A stretch of DNA of 64,000 nucleotides from Blastopirellula sp. Its GTDB lineage: Bacteria; Planctomycetota; Planctomycetia; Pirellulales; Pirellulaceae. The notes below the pieces were generated by a model. That model was not told the origin of the DNA and did no database searches. It saw nothing but the letters and a program-made list of their open reading frames with translations. Below are positions 54,801 to 62,786 of the stretch, piece by piece. The stretch spans positions 1 to 64,000 of the forward strand of contig NVWB01000002.1 of NCBI GenBank assembly GCA_002733575.1. Reading direction: 5' to 3'. Made by a program: the position numbers and the translations under genes. Positions within the stretch are counted from its first letter, which is position 1; each line of letters starts with the position of its first letter.

Positions 54801-56122
54801 ACCTTTAGCCCTGAGACCGCATTTTCTGCTTTGCGTTGTTCTTCGGCTGAAAGAGCCGCTTTGGCTGCAACCACAGCAGCCGATGGTTTTTTGGTGAAGA
54901 CTAAAAATTGCACACTACTATCAGATCCACCTGGCTGCGAGACACCTCCAGTATCGATGGCCCCCTTGGCTTTGAATCGCGTGTAACCAGCAGGAAGGTC
55001 AAAGGCAATCAGTGAGTTGGCATGCGTTCCGATTCCGAAAGCAACCGGTTTGTTATCTACCGAAAGTTTGTCGCCTCCTGCGTTTTTACCCACATTGACC
55101 GAACCCCATTGAGTGGAAGCTGATTTCCATTTGAGATCGGTGAGTTTCTTTTCGCCTTTGGGGCCTACAAGTTTCGGTTCAACCCAATTTGCCCAATCGT
55201 AGCTGTATCCATTCCCTGCATCAGTGGCGAGTAGATAGAGCTCTTTGGCACCTGTGATATCGACATCGATATCAACCGAGTGCCCTGGAGTTTTAGGTGT
55301 CACAACTTTACTGGTAAAGCTGGCTTCCGATTTATTTACTGCTGCGGTTTTTTTTTTCGGAGTGGGCTTTTTTTTCTCTGGTGGAGGTCCGCCAATGAGT
55401 CCTTCGAGATCATCTTTCGTGAGTGAATCAGAAGAGACGCCATCTGCGGGCACTTCTTCTTTAGCGATCCACACAATGGCATTGAGAACTAGCTTGCGGA
55501 AATTGTCGTCGGCCCAGTTCCAATGGTGATGACCTCCGGTGAAACCAAATCCGCGTCCGCCATCTTCGCGTGTGGCGGCCCAAGCTAAGTGTTGAGGCTG
55601 CCCCAAGGTTTTACGAACATGTTCGTTATTGCTATGTGCCCCGTCAGGACGGCTGAGTGTTTCTTTCGGAGGAATCGCGGATAAGATCGGCGTGACATCT
55701 TTCATGTTCGGTCGAAACCGCATGTGATAATACCATTCGTCGTTGATCTCGAATGGCTTGACGCCCTGGGTGATCTCGTGATTGTTCAGCTTTTTGAACT
55801 GAGCGGTCCAGTGAGGGTTGACGCTCCAGTAAGGCTCAAAGTAGCCACCGATCCATTCTAAGAATTTTTCGCCAGAAGGGCCTTTGGGTACTTCGACCCC
55901 GTAATGAATACAGGCCAAGCCGACCCCTTTTTTCATCAGTTTGTCGAACTCTTCCAGATGCTCGTTCAACAAGTGGCGGCCACCACCATCGCAGTAGACG
56001 ACTACCGCGTCGGCATTGTCGAAGGCTGTAGGATCAGCAGGCCATCCGCCTTCGTACAATGCTGCCTCGAACTGAGGCATGTTTTCAGTCAACGCCAACA
56101 TGAGCAGACGGCATCCGCCCAT
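51890..56122 (-). CDS. ThuA / beta-propeller / HEAT / cytochrome c protein, start codon missing
   Basis: The first ATG in frame (56122) gives 1410 residues. The order is ThuA domain (about 1-240), Lys/Pro linker, NPCBM-like domain (about 270-410), PVC-type sorbosone dehydrogenase-like propeller (about 430-850), HEAT repeats (about 860-1250) and cytochrome c with CNKCH at about 1287-1291. The conserved first ThuA strand (KVVFVPGSPSHGYGAHEH) lies upstream of this ATG in the same frame, with no ATG, GTG or TTG before an in-frame TAA. There is no signal peptide, although haem attachment needs export. Fusion to the DUF1080 gene through the A10 run would solve both; a homopolymer indel or pseudogene is the alternative. 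Confidence 0.85.
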   Translation of the reverse strand: MGGCRLLMLALTENMPQFEAALYEGGWPADPTAFDNADAVVVYCDGGGRHLLNEHLEEFDKLMKKGVGLACIHYGVEVPKGPSGEKFLEWIGGYFEPYWSVNPHWTAQFKKLNNHEITQGVKPFEINDEWYYHMRFRPNMKDVTPILSAIPPKETLSRPDGAHSNNEHVRKTLGQPQHLAWAATREDGGRGFGFTGGHHHWNWADDNFRKLVLNAIVWIAKEEVPADGVSSDSLTKDDLEGLIGGPPPEKKKPTPKKKTAAVNKSEASFTSKVVTPKTPGHSVDIDVDITGAKELYLLATDAGNGYSYDWANWVEPKLVGPKGEKKLTDLKWKSASTQWGSVNVGKNAGGDKLSVDNKPVAFGIGTHANSLIAFDLPAGYTRFKAKGAIDTGGVSQPGGSDSSVQFLVFTKKPSAAVVAAKAALSAEEQRKAENAVSGLKVHDDLVATLSAAEPDLKSITNIDVDHRGRIWVCDVMNYRRNNGSRPEGDRILILEDTNGDGISDKTIVYYQGRDVDSAMGICVLGNKVIVSATPNIIVFTDLDGDDKPDKKEMLFTNTGQPQHDHSAHSFSFGPDGKLYWNVGNTGKYVHDKDGKPVVDLAGNTVIDNGKPYIGGMPFRCNMDGSDFEVLAHNFRNNYEVAVDSFGTLWQSDNDDDGNRGVRINYVMQYGNYGYRDQMTGAGWKVPRTNMEKEVPLQHWHLNDPGVVPNLIQTYAGSPTGICVYEGRLLPKVFWDQVIHCDAGPNIVRAYPAKNDGAGYSAEIVDVLHGENDNWFRPADVCVAPDGSLFISDWYDPGVGGHAQRDLDRGRLFRVAPKGSKYTVPKYDFDSIEGAIEALASPNGSARYMAWTALHQQGSKAESALLTMYQSNKNPRLRARALWLLSKIEGRGTHYVETALKDKDANIRITGLRLAHQLQLDPASVVSQVVNDRSVQVRREAAIALRFSDSSEANRLWAQLAAKHDGKDRWYLEALGIGADLHWDARLDAYLAQVGNKLNTTASRDIVWRSRAAKTTDLLVIIINQDSTSAADLPRYFRAFDFQANGDTKNQAMAQLAFSDSSKSGEAASFILGEAIKRLGRFDIQGDKQKAAALEKALTKLQGTSQYVQLVSKFDLKNHYPTLLKMAQAQPGSTLGVEAVRVLLDKKQFQLLNGPLYDNDIELAIATATAMGNSASGGINGLMLPLVKNNKLDVQLRRIAVKALATNKGGAEQLMKLVKAGTLDSALQQATAVSLSNVIFKEIRAEAQKLFPAPPSKDNKPIPAISELVKQRGSVATGKKIFETTGTCNKCHIVNKQGKDVGPDLSEIGSKLSREAFFESVLYPSAGISHNYENWAVLLDNGTAVSGLKTSETADSVTIKNQEGLSRTFNKDEVEELKMLSISVMPNDLQKLITIQELVDVVDYLSTLKKK

Positions 56123-56169
56123 GTGTTCGTGTGCCCCGTAACCATGACTTGGGCTACCGGGTACGAAGA

Positions 56170-56883
56170 CTACCTTTTTTTTTTAGATAATTTCAGACGC
56201 TTCAGTTGCACGTCTTTGAACTGAACTTTCATCGGAGGACCAGCGTGTAATTGCAAGGCCAAGATTCCACTGGTTCGGGCATCTTTTTCGCCTTCGTCAA
56301 TGACTTCTGTCATAACCACGCCATTGATGATATGCGTCAGGTGATTGCCTTTAGCGATGACATGGAATTCATTCCATTCGCCAGCTTTAACCGCTTTGCC
56401 CAATTCGGCAGGGTCGCCTAACGAGGTGATCACTGAATTGCCTTTGCCATCTCTGATGACAGCTTTTTGGCCTCGTTTGGCCAACACGCCACGAGCTTTT
56501 TCTTCGTAGTTGGTTCCGACCCAGCTACCGGCAAAGTCAATATCGGCTTGGTAGCCTTTGACGACATTGTTGCCTAAGTGAGTTGAACGATATTGAATAC
56601 CCGAGTTGCCAGCGAATATGCGGAACTTCACTTTGAGTTCAAAGTCATCAACTTTGCCTTGATCCCAAATCAAGAAGGTGTTGCCTTTGGTTGGGTTATC
56701 GGCGGTTGTTTCCCCGGTAAGGGCTCCATCTTGAACCGACCAGAATTCTGATTTTCCGTCCCAACCTTCGAGGGTCTTTCCGTCGAAAATTGATTTGAAA
56801 CCATCTTCAGCTTTTGCGGCTGAGCTGAAAGCCAAGCCCATCACGAGGGCCAATCCAAATATGCGTTGCAGGTGTCGTCTCAT
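56170..56883 (-). CDS. DUF1080 (3-keto-disaccharide hydrolase/GH16-like) protein
   Basis: A 237-residue protein with a signal peptide (FGLALVMGLAFSSAAKAE) and a concanavalin-like DUF1080 domain: SIFDGKTLEGWDGKSEFW, FELKVKFRIFAGNSGIQYRS, GYQADIDFAGSW, WNEFHVIAKGNHLTHIING and TSGILALQLHAGPPMKVQF. Its last codons are AAA AAA AAA AGG TAG, overlapping the front of the ThuA frame. In the zero frame it ends SKKKR; after a one-base slip it continues into ThuA. Sugar binding or cleavage outside the cytoplasm is expected. Confidence 0.9.
   Translation of the reverse strand: MRRHLQRIFGLALVMGLAFSSAAKAEDGFKSIFDGKTLEGWDGKSEFWSVQDGALTGETTADNPTKGNTFLIWDQGKVDDFELKVKFRIFAGNSGIQYRSTHLGNNVVKGYQADIDFAGSWVGTNYEEKARGVLAKRGQKAVIRDGKGNSVITSLGDPAELGKAVKAGEWNEFHVIAKGNHLTHIINGVVMTEVIDEGEKDARTSGILALQLHAGPPMKVQFKDVQLKRLKLSKKKR
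56175..56184 (-). promoter_or_regulatory. A10 slippery run linking DUF1080 to ThuA
   Basis: Ten consecutive A on the reverse strand. The reading is TCT AAA AAA AAA AGG TAG in the DUF1080 frame. Insertion of one A by polymerase slippage, or a -1 ribosomal slip on AAA AAA, gives TCT AAA AAA AAA AAG GTA GTC and enters the ThuA frame. Runs of nine or more A are known slippage sites in bacteria. Confidence 0.6.
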
Positions 56884-57147
56884 CAGGAACTCCGTCTAAT
56901 GCAAAGTGAAAGATAATGCGGGGCAGGATAGATTTCGCAGGGTATCAATAACTGCGAAGTTGTATTGTAATTTTAATCAAGCGATCATTTTAGACAGATT
57001 CAACACAGTTTGCACCTAGTTAAAGTCCATTCTTGCAAGAGACTTGGAAAAACTTTGGAGTTTCTTAGCTGCAAAATTTGTGTTCTCTTGCGATTTGCAA
57101 TTTAAGGGAAGTTTAGTTCCCCAAAAAACATGGCGCTACTCCATGAA

Positions 57148-57182
57148 AAAAGCTGGCGAGCTTACAAGCATCACCAGCTTTT
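57148..57182 (-). terminator. Terminator of the cytochrome-WD40 gene
   Basis: AAAAGCTGG (57148-57156) with CCAGCTTTT (57174-57182); on the reverse strand the stem is followed by a run of T. Confidence 0.75.
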
Positions 57183-57206
57183 GTAGATCAACAGATAGTT
57201 GCCGGC

Positions 57207-60005
57207 TTATTTGCCGTAAACTTCTTTGAACAATTGTTGCTGTTGTTGAATTTCATAGAGTTGGGTTTCGATGGCATTCAAAGCCGTTTCTTTTTCTGAA
57301 GACGTTTTGGTTTGTGCATCGATAATCGCTTTCACTTTCGCTTGTTGCTCTTGAAGCAGTTTCAATTGAGCCTGAATTTCGGCCAACTGTTTTGCTGCTT
57401 GATCAACGGCCGCTTGTTTGGCGACCATCGCTTGTTGCATTTCAGTCAACTTCATTTTTTCTAAATCCGCAGCCTGTTTGGCTACTGTACTTTTTGCAGT
57501 GGCGGCTTTTGCTTGTTCGGCCAGCTTTTGCGGTTGGGCTGCAAAGGCTTGCTTTTCGGCAACCACAGCCTCTGCTTTAGCTTTAGCGGCAGTCGCAGCT
57601 TGTGTGGCCGCAGCAGCGGTCGTTTTTTGTTTCGCTACAGCTTCCATCATAGCAGTATGTTCTGCTTGCAACTTCGGCTGCAATTGTTTTGCGGTGTTCA
57701 TGGCCGCCGTGTTATTCGCAATTTGTTTCTGCAAAGCGGGAATGCTTTTGCCCAATTGCGTCAACTGTTGTTTGGCAGTTGCAGCTTGTTTTTGTGCTTG
57801 ATCAAGCTCGATCTTGACTTTCGCCAGGGCGGTTGTCTTAGCGGTCACTTGTTTTTCTAGCGTTGCCTTGGTTGCAGCTTGGGCCTTGATGTCGGCTTGT
57901 AGCTTGGTTGACTCAGCAGTCTTTTTCTGCGAATTGGCCTGCTGGTCATTGAGTTGCTTTTGCAGCAAAGTTACTCTGGCCGTTGCCGAAACCACGACTT
58001 CGTTTGCGATTTTTGCAGATTCCTTGGCCACTGTTAATTGGGCCGTTTTTTCTTCTACCAGTTTTTGCAAACCGGGCTTTGCTTCATCGGGAGTCTTCTC
58101 TAACTCTGCTTTAGCCGAAGCGAGTTCTTCTCCTAGAATAGCAACTTCCTTGTCTGCATTGGCTTTTTCATCAGCAGCAGCCTTGGTTACGGTGCCGGCA
58201 CTGGCTACCGAAGCGGTTGTTTTTTTGATCAGCTCGGCCAATATCCCAATTTCTGAGACTGTTTTGGCAGAAACCGTAGTCGTTTTGTTTAACTGATCAC
58301 CCATTGATTTGAGTTTAGCTTGTTCGGCTACTAATGCTTTGGCAGCCGCGGTGTGAGCAGCAACTTTTGGTGCAACTTGGTTCATGATTGCCGTTGCTGC
58401 CACTTTTTGCTTCTCAGCCGTTTGCTTGTCTGTGCTACCTTTGGCGATTGCAGCTTGCAAGTCGGTTACCTTTTTGGCGGTTGCTTGAATTTGTGTGTTT
58501 TTCGCATTTGCCGCAGCTTCAGCCTTAGTGATTGCGGCCAGTTGTTGGTCAGCCGCTGCTTTTGCTTTAGTCGAAGCCTCTGCCAATTGGGCAATTAATT
58601 GATCGTAGGTCGGAGAGTTGCCTGGCAGTTCAACAACCGGTTTCGCATCTTCCACATTCCACAAGACAACCTTGCCTGTCCAGGCGCCTCCGATGACCCG
58701 CTTGCCATCGTAAGTGAAAGCTGATTTAAGGGCCAAGTCTGCAAACGCAGGGAACCTCTTCAGTTCTTTGCCTTCGGTATCAAATACTTTGACGAGCTTA
58801 TCTCGGCCAGCGGTCGCCATGCGGCCATCGTGTGTGTAGTGAACACTTAAGGTTCCGCCGCCATGTGCGTTGAAACTTTTTACTACTTTTCCATCGTTCA
58901 TTTCCCAGAGTTTGACTGAGGCATCTTCACTGGCGGTGGCCAATAAGTTGGAATCTCCACGCCAGCTCATCGAGCCAATCGCTCCTTTGTGACCTGTAAG
59001 ATTCAAATACTCACGCCCCGTTTCGGCTTCCCAAATATAGAGGCCGGCCGAACGATCCGCAGTTGCCAACAATACGCCGTCAGGGCTGAACTCTAACGAG
59101 GTAATCCAGTCGGTATGTTTTCGAATATCGGAGATCATGGTTCCGTCGGTGGTGGAATAAATTCGCACAATTCTTTGTGGACCACCCAAGGCAATCAAAG
59201 CATGGTCAGAACTAATATCGGCTGCTAAGACCACGTCGAGTTCATCGCCCACCGTGATAACTTTTTTGCCGGTTCGTACTTCATAGATCGAAACGCTGCC
59301 AGAGTGCCCACCGCGTCCGCCGCCTGCTAACAACAGTTCGCCGTTACGACTAAATCGCAAAACGTAGGGGATGCCTTGTGGGAAGGGCAACACGCCTAAC
59401 AGATCACCGCTATCGGTGTTGTAGAGTGCAATTTGTTTCTGCCCGGCAATCGCTGCTAAAGGAGCCCAAGGACTACAGGCAACTGCGGTAACCGCTGCTG
59501 ACTTAGTTGTTGGGACTACTGGCTGACGCCATAAACCTTCCGGCATTGCGGCTGGACCTTCGGGTTTGCCGGTCGATCCACCAGCGGCCATGCTGAGATT
59601 GGGCTTGTTTGATTTTTTGATGGTCGAGCCACTGTTTTCCAGAGCACCCAGTTCAATCCACTGTTTGATCATTGCCAGTTTCGGAGCAGGCAGTTTGTCT
59701 TGCTTCGGTGGCATTTTCGGTTCATCTAGGTGATCGATTAAATCCCACAAGCGAGAGCTATCGATATCTTCAGCGTAAACAATCTCTCCGCTGGAACCAC
59801 CTTCCATTAGCGCCCCGTAGCTATCGAGTGCCAGCCCGCCTTCGGACTTGTCTTGGTTATGACAAGAGAAGCAATGCTCACGAAAAATCGGCCTTACTTG
59901 CTCGTCGTACGAAATTTTCGGTAGGTCGGACGCTGGCTTTTTATCTTCTGCTGATACACTTAAAGAAAGCAACAGAACAACAGCAAAACTTGTGATAATC
60001 TTCAT
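57207..60005 (-). CDS. PSCyt1-WD40-coiled-coil secreted protein
   Basis: The ATG at 60005 (ribosome binding site CGGAG) gives 932 residues with a signal peptide (KIITSFAVVLLLSLSVSAE). A planctomycete cytochrome domain follows, with CFSCH (Cys45, Cys48, His49) and the usual MPPKQDKLP. Next is a WD40 propeller of about seven blades (about 165-470; FSPDGVLLATADRSAGLYIW, LLATASEDASVKLWE). The last ~450 residues (about 480-925) are an Ala/Lys/Gln/Thr-rich coiled coil. The first two domains recur together in planctomycetes; the long coiled coil is an unusual addition. The function is unknown. It is third in a unit with the two genes upstream. Confidence 0.9.
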   Translation of the reverse strand: MKIITSFAVVLLLSLSVSAEDKKPASDLPKISYDEQVRPIFREHCFSCHNQDKSEGGLALDSYGALMEGGSSGEIVYAEDIDSSRLWDLIDHLDEPKMPPKQDKLPAPKLAMIKQWIELGALENSGSTIKKSNKPNLSMAAGGSTGKPEGPAAMPEGLWRQPVVPTTKSAAVTAVACSPWAPLAAIAGQKQIALYNTDSGDLLGVLPFPQGIPYVLRFSRNGELLLAGGGRGGHSGSVSIYEVRTGKKVITVGDELDVVLAADISSDHALIALGGPQRIVRIYSTTDGTMISDIRKHTDWITSLEFSPDGVLLATADRSAGLYIWEAETGREYLNLTGHKGAIGSMSWRGDSNLLATASEDASVKLWEMNDGKVVKSFNAHGGGTLSVHYTHDGRMATAGRDKLVKVFDTEGKELKRFPAFADLALKSAFTYDGKRVIGGAWTGKVVLWNVEDAKPVVELPGNSPTYDQLIAQLAEASTKAKAAADQQLAAITKAEAAANAKNTQIQATAKKVTDLQAAIAKGSTDKQTAEKQKVAATAIMNQVAPKVAAHTAAAKALVAEQAKLKSMGDQLNKTTTVSAKTVSEIGILAELIKKTTASVASAGTVTKAAADEKANADKEVAILGEELASAKAELEKTPDEAKPGLQKLVEEKTAQLTVAKESAKIANEVVVSATARVTLLQKQLNDQQANSQKKTAESTKLQADIKAQAATKATLEKQVTAKTTALAKVKIELDQAQKQAATAKQQLTQLGKSIPALQKQIANNTAAMNTAKQLQPKLQAEHTAMMEAVAKQKTTAAAATQAATAAKAKAEAVVAEKQAFAAQPQKLAEQAKAATAKSTVAKQAADLEKMKLTEMQQAMVAKQAAVDQAAKQLAEIQAQLKLLQEQQAKVKAIIDAQTKTSSEKETALNAIETQLYEIQQQQQLFKEVYGK

Positions 60006-60259
60006 CGTAACTCCGGTCGTCAAATGAACGAACCTTCGGCAAGAAAGGGGGAACTAATTTGGAATTATATATTTGCGATAGTGCTAATTATACCATGCGA
60101 AAGCTGAAGCAACGCATGATTTTGGGTAGGATCGTCAAACTCCAAGGCAACAATGTACAGTTGAGAGTGACGTTTGGCACAGCGAGGAAGGATATCTTAC
60201 AAAGCAGACAGTTTGAGCCAGACAAATGGCTGGCCCAATTTGTTTGCGAATTTTATTAC

Positions 60260-62710
60260 TTAGTGGTTAAAAAGGTATTCTCGGGAGTTCAGAACTGCCC
60301 AAAAGACGTCTTCCAATCCTTGATTCACGTTTTCATCTTGTTCAACAACGCCCATCAAGCGAGAAATTTCTTCTTCGTTCGGTTTGCGGCTCAAGCAGCG
60401 AATGTAAATCTTTTCAATCACTTGCTCTGGCTTAGCCCCTTCTGTGATCCAAGTGGAAACTAGTTTGCCCTGAGAAATTTTTGTCTGTGTGGTGCTTCCG
60501 TTGATCATGTGCAGTGATTGCGACAAAGTTGGGGAAGTGGTCGCTTCACCCGCACAAGCGGTTTCTCTTTCAGAGCGGCCGAAGGTTGTTAGAAAATAGT
60601 TTGAAGTGGTCCCATCGGCAATTTGCACTGCTTTGGCACCCAGTGGCAAGCCCTTGAATTTGTCTTGCGTATTGGTCGACTGGCTAATGCAATCCAACAA
60701 TTGTTCCGCCGGAATACGTCGCACTTGTGCGTAAGCAAAGTTCTTGGTGTCTTGACGATTCGTATCGTTAGGAACAGTTGATCGTTGATATGCCTTAGAG
60801 GCACAAATGTCTCGAACCAATGCTTTGAAATCAAATTTATATTCAGTCAGTTTTCCACCCAGCGTCTTGAATAATTCAGGATTACTTGGCGGGTTGCTGA
60901 CTCGAATGTCATCCACAGGGTCAATGATGCCGACGCCTGTGAAATGTTGCCAGATGCGATTGGCCACACTGGTTGAAAACAACTCATTCTCAGAAGAGGT
61001 CAACCACTCGGCCAACAGTTCACGACGATCTCGTCCCTTGGTATCAGGAGTTGCCCCGCCTAAGAATTTCGGTGCCATGATTTTATTGCCTACCAGGTGG
61101 CGAACATCTCCGCTGCTTCGATTGTAGATAATTCTTTCACGATAATCTTCACCCGTCTTTCTTCCAATTTGCGCGAAGAACGCAGCAAAGCTGTAATAGT
61201 CATCCATGGTCCAACGGTCAAACGGATGATTATGACACTGGGCACATTGAGTTCGGATACCCATGAAAACTTGAGCCACATTTTCAGCGGTCTTTAAAGT
61301 ATCGGTTTCGATCTGATAAAAATTCGTAGCCGGATTACTAAACGTTCCGCCCGATGCACTCAGCATTTCGCGGACCATTTGATCAAGCGGTACTTCATTC
61401 GCAATTTTTTCAGTCAACCAGTTGTTGTACAAAAAGGCCGATTTGTAACTCACTTGGTTGTTCACACTTTTGATCATCAGAATCTGTGCCCATTTCATGG
61501 CCCAAATCTCGGAGAACTCTTTTCGTTCTAACAATCGATTGACGAGTTGAGCTCGTTTATCGGCAGAATTGTCTGCCATAAACTGCTGGTACTCTTCAGC
61601 CGTTGGAAGATGACCCGTGATATCGATGGAAGTTCGACGTAAGTATTCTTCATCGGTACAAACTTCACTTGGCAATATTCGCAGATTATGTAGCTTGGCA
61701 CCCACGAGTTCATCGATATAGTTGCCAGTAACTTTGGGTTGTTCGTACTGCAAATCGGTAGGCAAAATAACGGTTTGAGATCCTACGGTGTGGATATCAT
61801 AGCGGGCCATGACAAACGCTTCGCCTCGGGCACCAGCGGTGACTAATCCATCTTTGGTAATCGGGGCCGAGTTGCCGTTGCTTGATGAGAACATCGTCAA
61901 GTTGGTCACATCTCGGGTTGAACCATCAGAGAAGAATGCTTTGACAATAAATTGTTGCGTGGTGCCCTCCCCTTCAAGCACAGCTTTAGGTGGATAGATT
62001 TCAACTTTTTCGCAAGTCGGTACTTCGCCTGGATCTTTAGGGGCACCTGCCGCTAACCAGCGGTACATGGTTTCGTAGTACTCTGAGTCTTTACTAAACT
62101 GCTTACCGCCAGTATGAGGGACGGCACCAATTGCTTTTTCAATCAAAAGGCTGGCTTCTGGAACGGCCAAGTTAATTCGTCGTACACTGTTTTCGCGTGT
62201 GATACGATGATGGTCACCATCGGGGTCGAATCCGAAGATGGAAAGATTGAACCCATCTTTACCACGAGCCGATCCGTGACAGCTTCCCGTGTTACAGCCT
62301 GCTCTGAGGAACAAGGCCATCACATCCATTTTGAAGCTGACTTCTCTCTCTTTGGTGGCATCTTTGACTGAGATCGGAACATCGACTTTATGTCCTGAAA
62401 ACTCAACGGTCAACTTGGTCTCACCATCGGCAACTGGCTTGAGCAAGTTCCCTGATAGATTGACTAGTTTTTCGTCTGCCACAGTCCACTTCACTTGATT
62501 GGTGACATCCAATGTGACATCGTCATCACGCGTGGCAACCACGATCAACTTTTGCGAGTCACGTTGCGTGAGCAATTGCACGTCAGCCGGGTAGACATTA
62601 ATTTTTGCAATTCCAGATTGAGCCTTGACTTCACTGACCGATAACCAGCCAGAAAAAGCAACAACTAAACCAAGTGAAAAACATTTCTGAGCGATTCCGT
62701 TATTATTCAC
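60260..62710 (-). CDS. Ig-like/DUF1549/DUF1553 secreted haem-motif protein
   Basis: An 816-residue protein with a signal peptide (CFSLGLVVAFSGWLSVSEVKA). Two bacterial Ig-like (BIG2-type) segments (about 35-115 and 230-310) flank a cytochrome-like module with CNTGSCHG (Cys139, Cys144, His145; a Cx4CH spacing). DUF1549 follows (RTSIDITGHLPTAEEYQQF, and ..TQCAQCHNHPFDRWT with a normal CxxCH) and then DUF1553 (NRIWQHFTGVGII, LSQSLHMING). It lies 76 bp after the large protein at the right edge, so the two are co-transcribed. Its activity is not known. Confidence 0.92.
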   Translation of the reverse strand: MNNNGIAQKCFSLGLVVAFSGWLSVSEVKAQSGIAKINVYPADVQLLTQRDSQKLIVVATRDDDVTLDVTNQVKWTVADEKLVNLSGNLLKPVADGETKLTVEFSGHKVDVPISVKDATKEREVSFKMDVMALFLRAGCNTGSCHGSARGKDGFNLSIFGFDPDGDHHRITRENSVRRINLAVPEASLLIEKAIGAVPHTGGKQFSKDSEYYETMYRWLAAGAPKDPGEVPTCEKVEIYPPKAVLEGEGTTQQFIVKAFFSDGSTRDVTNLTMFSSSNGNSAPITKDGLVTAGARGEAFVMARYDIHTVGSQTVILPTDLQYEQPKVTGNYIDELVGAKLHNLRILPSEVCTDEEYLRRTSIDITGHLPTAEEYQQFMADNSADKRAQLVNRLLERKEFSEIWAMKWAQILMIKSVNNQVSYKSAFLYNNWLTEKIANEVPLDQMVREMLSASGGTFSNPATNFYQIETDTLKTAENVAQVFMGIRTQCAQCHNHPFDRWTMDDYYSFAAFFAQIGRKTGEDYRERIIYNRSSGDVRHLVGNKIMAPKFLGGATPDTKGRDRRELLAEWLTSSENELFSTSVANRIWQHFTGVGIIDPVDDIRVSNPPSNPELFKTLGGKLTEYKFDFKALVRDICASKAYQRSTVPNDTNRQDTKNFAYAQVRRIPAEQLLDCISQSTNTQDKFKGLPLGAKAVQIADGTTSNYFLTTFGRSERETACAGEATTSPTLSQSLHMINGSTTQTKISQGKLVSTWITEGAKPEQVIEKIYIRCLSRKPNEEEISRLMGVVEQDENVNQGLEDVFWAVLNSREYLFNH

Positions 62711-62786
62711 GGCTGCTCTCCTTTAAATATCAAACCAGTGAAAGACTGGAAACTTTATTTGGATGGGGGAATATTCTAAAACGTAT

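Noticed and set aside
57418-58296. Long Ala/Cys/Phe-rich forward ORFs resembling membrane proteins
   Set aside because: They are antisense frames of the Ala/Lys/Gln-rich coiled coil; the apparent hydrophobicity is a codon artefact.
60059-60463. Forward 134-residue ORF
   Set aside because: Half of it is antisense to the end of the DUF1553 domain and the rest is intergenic; no ribosome binding site.
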